8,756 bases of DNA, taken from positions 1 to 8,756 of the forward strand of contig DATKZB010000185.1 in NCBI GenBank assembly GCA_035528235.1. The letters run 5' to 3'. Below, piece by piece: positions 6,574 through 8,756 of this stretch. A program made the translations under genes and the position numbers. The stretch is from DATKZB01 sp035528235 (GTDB lineage: Bacteria; Planctomycetota; Phycisphaerae; FEN-1346). Every line of letters starts with the position of its first letter. The first letter of the stretch is position 1. The notes below the pieces were generated by a model. The model was not told the origin of the DNA and ran no database searches. It was given only the letters and a program-made list of their open reading frames with translations.

Positions 6574-6601
6574 GCGCGGCGGGTACGGGGACCCGCCGCG
6601 C
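6574..6601. repeat. Palindrome copy 3, inverted relative to copies 1 and 2
   Basis: GCGCGGCGGGT (6574-6584) pairs perfectly with ACCCGCCGCGC (6591-6601) around ACGGGG. Judged by its loop it is inverted relative to copies 1 and 2, and its core is the exact reverse complement of copy 1. On the minus strand it lies 22 bases beyond the stop codon at 6624-6626, so it could also act as a terminator or an mRNA 3'-end stabiliser for the upstream glycosidase gene. Only a weak pyrimidine run follows it in that direction. Confidence 0.7.
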
Positions 6602-6623
6602 AAACACGCAGGTTCAAACTGCC

Positions 6624-6992
6624 CTACGGTCCAACGGTCAGCGACACGGCGCTCTGGGCGGGCAGGTCGATCACCAGGTCGATCCGGTCGCCTTCGATGC
6701 GGCGCGGCGGGTCCTCGCGGATCGTCTTCGGGTCGGCCCGCGCGACGACGAGCGTGCGGCCTTTGACCTGGGCCGGCAGCGGCACCGTCACCCGCAGCCG
6801 CAGGGCCGCGTACCGCTCGCCCTTCTCGAGGTTCGCGTACGGGTACCCGTAATGAATGACGATGTTGAACCGCCCGTCGCGCGAGGTGGCGATGGCGTAG
6901 GCCCGCGGGCTCGCCGAGGGGGCGAGCGCGGGCACGTCGACGCGGGCGGCGACCTGCGGTCCGCGGCAGTCGCGCATGATCCAGAACGCGTT
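6624..6992 (-). pseudogene. C-terminal beta-sandwich part of the upstream glycosidase, cut off by an in-frame TAG
   Basis: This is 122 codons plus a final TAG, in exactly the same frame as the glycosidase that ends at 6993. It begins NAFWIMRDCRG directly after the TAG and continues with strand-rich sequence such as GRFNIVIHYGYPY and YAALRLRVTVPLP, ending ...VSLTVGP. This fits the C-terminal beta-sandwich that often packs against clan GH-A barrels. The first ATG (6977) is the sixth codon, inside the conserved-looking stretch, and no ribosome site was seen, so an independent gene is unlikely. It is best read as the tail of the upstream protein, made only if the TAG is read through or is a sequence error. 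Confidence 0.65.
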
Positions 6993-8756
6993 CTACCGGT
7001 ACGTGATGGGCTTGTTCTTGCCGGGGTTCGGCCACTCGGGCGGCAGTTCGCCGTAGCGCTGGTCGAACTCGCCGTGGACGCCGAACACGTACCCGCCCTC
7101 CTGGTACTCGCGCCAGCGGTAGTGCAGCGTGCCGAGGCACGTGTCGGCGTGGTCGGCCAGGGGTTTCCAGCGCGTCATGATGTAGTCGAAGGCGGGGGCC
7201 CCGTAGATCCAAAAGTCCCATTCCGTGATGATGAACTTCAGGTCGGCCAGGCCCAGCCGCCGGGCCTCGGCCAGGTACGCGTCGTGCAGCGCAAAGACCG
7301 CCTCGCCCGTGTGGCCGTAAGGGTGCCGGCTGATCCAGTCGAGGTTCCCCTTGCAGCGGTCTATGATGGCCTGGACATACGTCCACTCGAAGAACCCGCC
7401 GCAGCCGAACCGCACGCCCGGGTAGCGCCGGCGCAGGTTGCCGGAGGCGTAGTTGAAGAAGTCGACATACTCGGTCAGCCGCGCAGGGGCCGGCGACAAA
7501 TCGGGTTCGTTCATCACCTCGAAAAACTCGATGCGAGGCCGGTAGGCCGGCGTGCCGGGCGTCCCGTTGGCGTGCTCCAGCGCCGCCGCAAAGTACTGGG
7601 TGTACCGCTTCGGGTCCATCGGCACGTCCTTGTACCACGGGCACCAGTAGAGGCAGATGGGCTGGGCCCGGATGCGGTCGCAGTCGGCCAGGACCTTGTC
7701 GAGTTCCGTGTAGTCGTACTTCGCCCAGTCGAACCGCGAGAGGTCGGCGCCGTCGTCCATGAAGTCCCACTGCCCGCCGCCGGGCACCTTGCGGATGGCT
7801 CCCGCGGCCGCGCCGATCCGGGCGAACGTGTCGTCGAGGTTCAGCGCACGGTACAGCGCCAGGTCCTCGCCCTCCATGGCGTACGAACCGCCGGCGTACT
7901 CCTGGCCGTGGATGCCGAAGTGCCGCGACGCCAGCGCCGGCCCCGGCTTGGCCAGGTCCACCGTGACGGTGCCCTCGGCCACCCGGTCGCCGAGGGCCGG
8001 CCGCGGGTACGCCGACCCGGCCGCGAGCCATTCCAGGGCCTGGGCCCAGAAGCGTCCGAACGCCGGCCACCGGGCGAAGTCCTCGGAGAGTTCGTCGTTG
8101 GCGAACACGCCGCCCGTCCACAAGGCCCGGCCCTTGCCCTTCTGCCAGGCGACCCAGACGGGCTCGCCGCCGGGGCCCGTCGCCAGGACGGTGGCCCCGG
8201 GTTTCGGCGTGCCGTGGCGGGCGCCCTTGAGGCGGGGCGCCGACGCCACGTCGAGCCCGCGGACCACCGGATGGTCGGGCGCCGCCACCTTCACCGCGAA
8301 CGGTTCCTTGATGAGCGGCTGGCTGGGCTCGGGTCCGTACGGCCGGAACGGGACGACCTCGATCGGCAGGACGGCGTCGAACGAGAGTTCCCGCGTCGAG
8401 AACGAGAACGCCTTGTGATTGTCGCAGTACATCAGTTCGCCGCCGCCCTCGACGTAGGCCGTGAGGCCCCGGACGAGGCGCGGCACAACGCTCTGACCCA
8501 TGACGTCGCCGACGACGACGCAGTCGAACGCCCGTAGCGACTCCCCGTCGCCATACTGGAGGAACTCGTAACTCGTCCAGAGGGTGAACTCGAACCGCCC
8601 AGGCGCCGCCTTCTCCACCTCCTGCCGCACGAAGTACCCGCGCAGCGGCGTCTTGCCCTGGTAGTTCGGGAGTTGAGACTTCCAGTCGCCCCCCACAAAG
8701 AGGACACGGACGGGCGGGTCGGCGGCCATCGCGGCCGGCACCGCCGCAAGCCACAC
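6993..8756 (-). CDS. Secreted GATase1-like / clan GH-A (GH39-like) glycoside hydrolase, partial, ended early by TAG
   Basis: The gene enters from the right edge, so its true start is outside; 587 residues are visible (numbered from the codon at 8756). The first dozen (WLAAVPAAMAA, then DPP) are the end of a Sec signal peptide. Residues about 15-245 form a class I glutamine-amidotransferase-like flavodoxin fold (VRVLFVGGDW 16-25, FDCVVVGDV 77-85, YVEGGGELMYCDN 101-113, APDHPVVRGLD 159-169, ALEWLAAG 240-247), a module also found in ThuA-like and some glycosidase-associated proteins. Residues about 275-587 are a clan GH-A barrel with acid/base FFEVMNEPDL (Glu417), HPYGHTG (478-484) and nucleophile FIITEWDFW (Glu512). 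Both catalytic glutamates precede the TAG at 6995-6993, which follows PITYR. The open frame continues for 122 codons, so the gene is either freshly broken, read through or misread. It likely acts on the same substrate class as the downstream GH-A gene. Confidence 0.8.
   Translation of the reverse strand: MWLAAVPAAMAADPPVRVLFVGGDWKSQLPNYQGKTPLRGYFVRQEVEKAAPGRFEFTLWTSYEFLQYGDGESLRAFDCVVVGDVMGQSVVPRLVRGLTAYVEGGGELMYCDNHKAFSFSTRELSFDAVLPIEVVPFRPYGPEPSQPLIKEPFAVKVAAPDHPVVRGLDVASAPRLKGARHGTPKPGATVLATGPGGEPVWVAWQKGKGRALWTGGVFANDELSEDFARWPAFGRFWAQALEWLAAGSAYPRPALGDRVAEGTVTVDLAKPGPALASRHFGIHGQEYAGGSYAMEGEDLALYRALNLDDTFARIGAAAGAIRKVPGGGQWDFMDDGADLSRFDWAKYDYTELDKVLADCDRIRAQPICLYWCPWYKDVPMDPKRYTQYFAAALEHANGTPGTPAYRPRIEFFEVMNEPDLSPAPARLTEYVDFFNYASGNLRRRYPGVRFGCGGFFEWTYVQAIIDRCKGNLDWISRHPYGHTGEAVFALHDAYLAEARRLGLADLKFIITEWDFWIYGAPAFDYIMTRWKPLADHADTCLGTLHYRWREYQEGGYVFGVHGEFDQRYGELPPEWPNPGKNKPITYR

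Noticed and set aside
6482..6607. N-terminal extension of the propeller/GH-A gene to 6607
   Set aside because: It encodes the two palindromes and places an Arg/Pro-rich stretch before a clear signal peptide that starts at 6481.
6482..6623. Promoter for the propeller/GH-A gene between the two minus-strand hydrolase genes
   Set aside because: I found no -35/-10 pair with acceptable spacing on the minus strand. The gene may be transcribed from upstream of the first glycosidase.
6993..6995. Genome-wide reassignment of TAG to an amino acid
   Set aside because: TAG is the natural end of the genes at 2082-2084 and 6624-6626, so a single local event is more likely.
6126..8537. 803-codon plus-strand open frame opposite the second glycosidase
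   Set aside because: It crosses two genes, a repeat region and the TAG site on the opposite strand without any recognisable domain. It is a shadow frame.

Overview
The window is uniformly GC-rich and reads like accessory or catabolic DNA from a planctomycete, most plausibly of the Phycisphaerae type. That placement is an inference from three things: an exported Tat-signal TIM-barrel protein and a divergent PHP-domain protein of types I associate with planctomycetes, very large exported glycoside hydrolases with extra modules, and abundant GC-rich palindromic intergenic repeats. No rRNA, tRNA or CRISPR array was seen.

Layout: (1) 1-117, the last 38 codons of an IS630-type transposase entering from the left, followed by a GC-rich junction with a terminator-like hairpin. 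(2) 282-875 (+), a small two-helix membrane protein with an extracytoplasmic NTF2/SnoaL-like domain. (3) 889-1025, a cluster of three REP-like hairpins, two of them forming a 92-bp palindrome of palindromes. (4) 1033-1061, a near-consensus sigma-70 promoter that drives a two-gene unit: a Tat-exported TIM-barrel protein (1101-2084) and a PHP-domain metallohydrolase-like protein with a GTG start (2129-3409). (5) On the minus strand, convergent with that unit, a 1001-residue secreted protein with an NHL-type propeller, a clan GH-A catalytic domain and an F5/8C-like C-terminus (3476-6481). (6) Upstream of it, also on the minus strand and running off the right edge, a second secreted protein with a GATase1-like domain followed by a GH-A catalytic domain. 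Its reading frame is broken by one in-frame TAG at 6993-6995, after which the frame stays open for 122 more codons to 6624.

The two minus-strand genes look like a polysaccharide-degradation pair acting outside the cytoplasm. The plus-strand Tat/PHP pair is probably co-transcribed, but its substrate cannot be read from the sequence. A second palindrome family occurs once at the 3' end of the large hydrolase gene and twice at its 5' end, so that exact inverted copies bracket the gene. The most notable points are the single amber codon splitting an otherwise intact glycosidase, the two families of paired palindromes with compensatory base changes, and the domain fusions in the two hydrolases.
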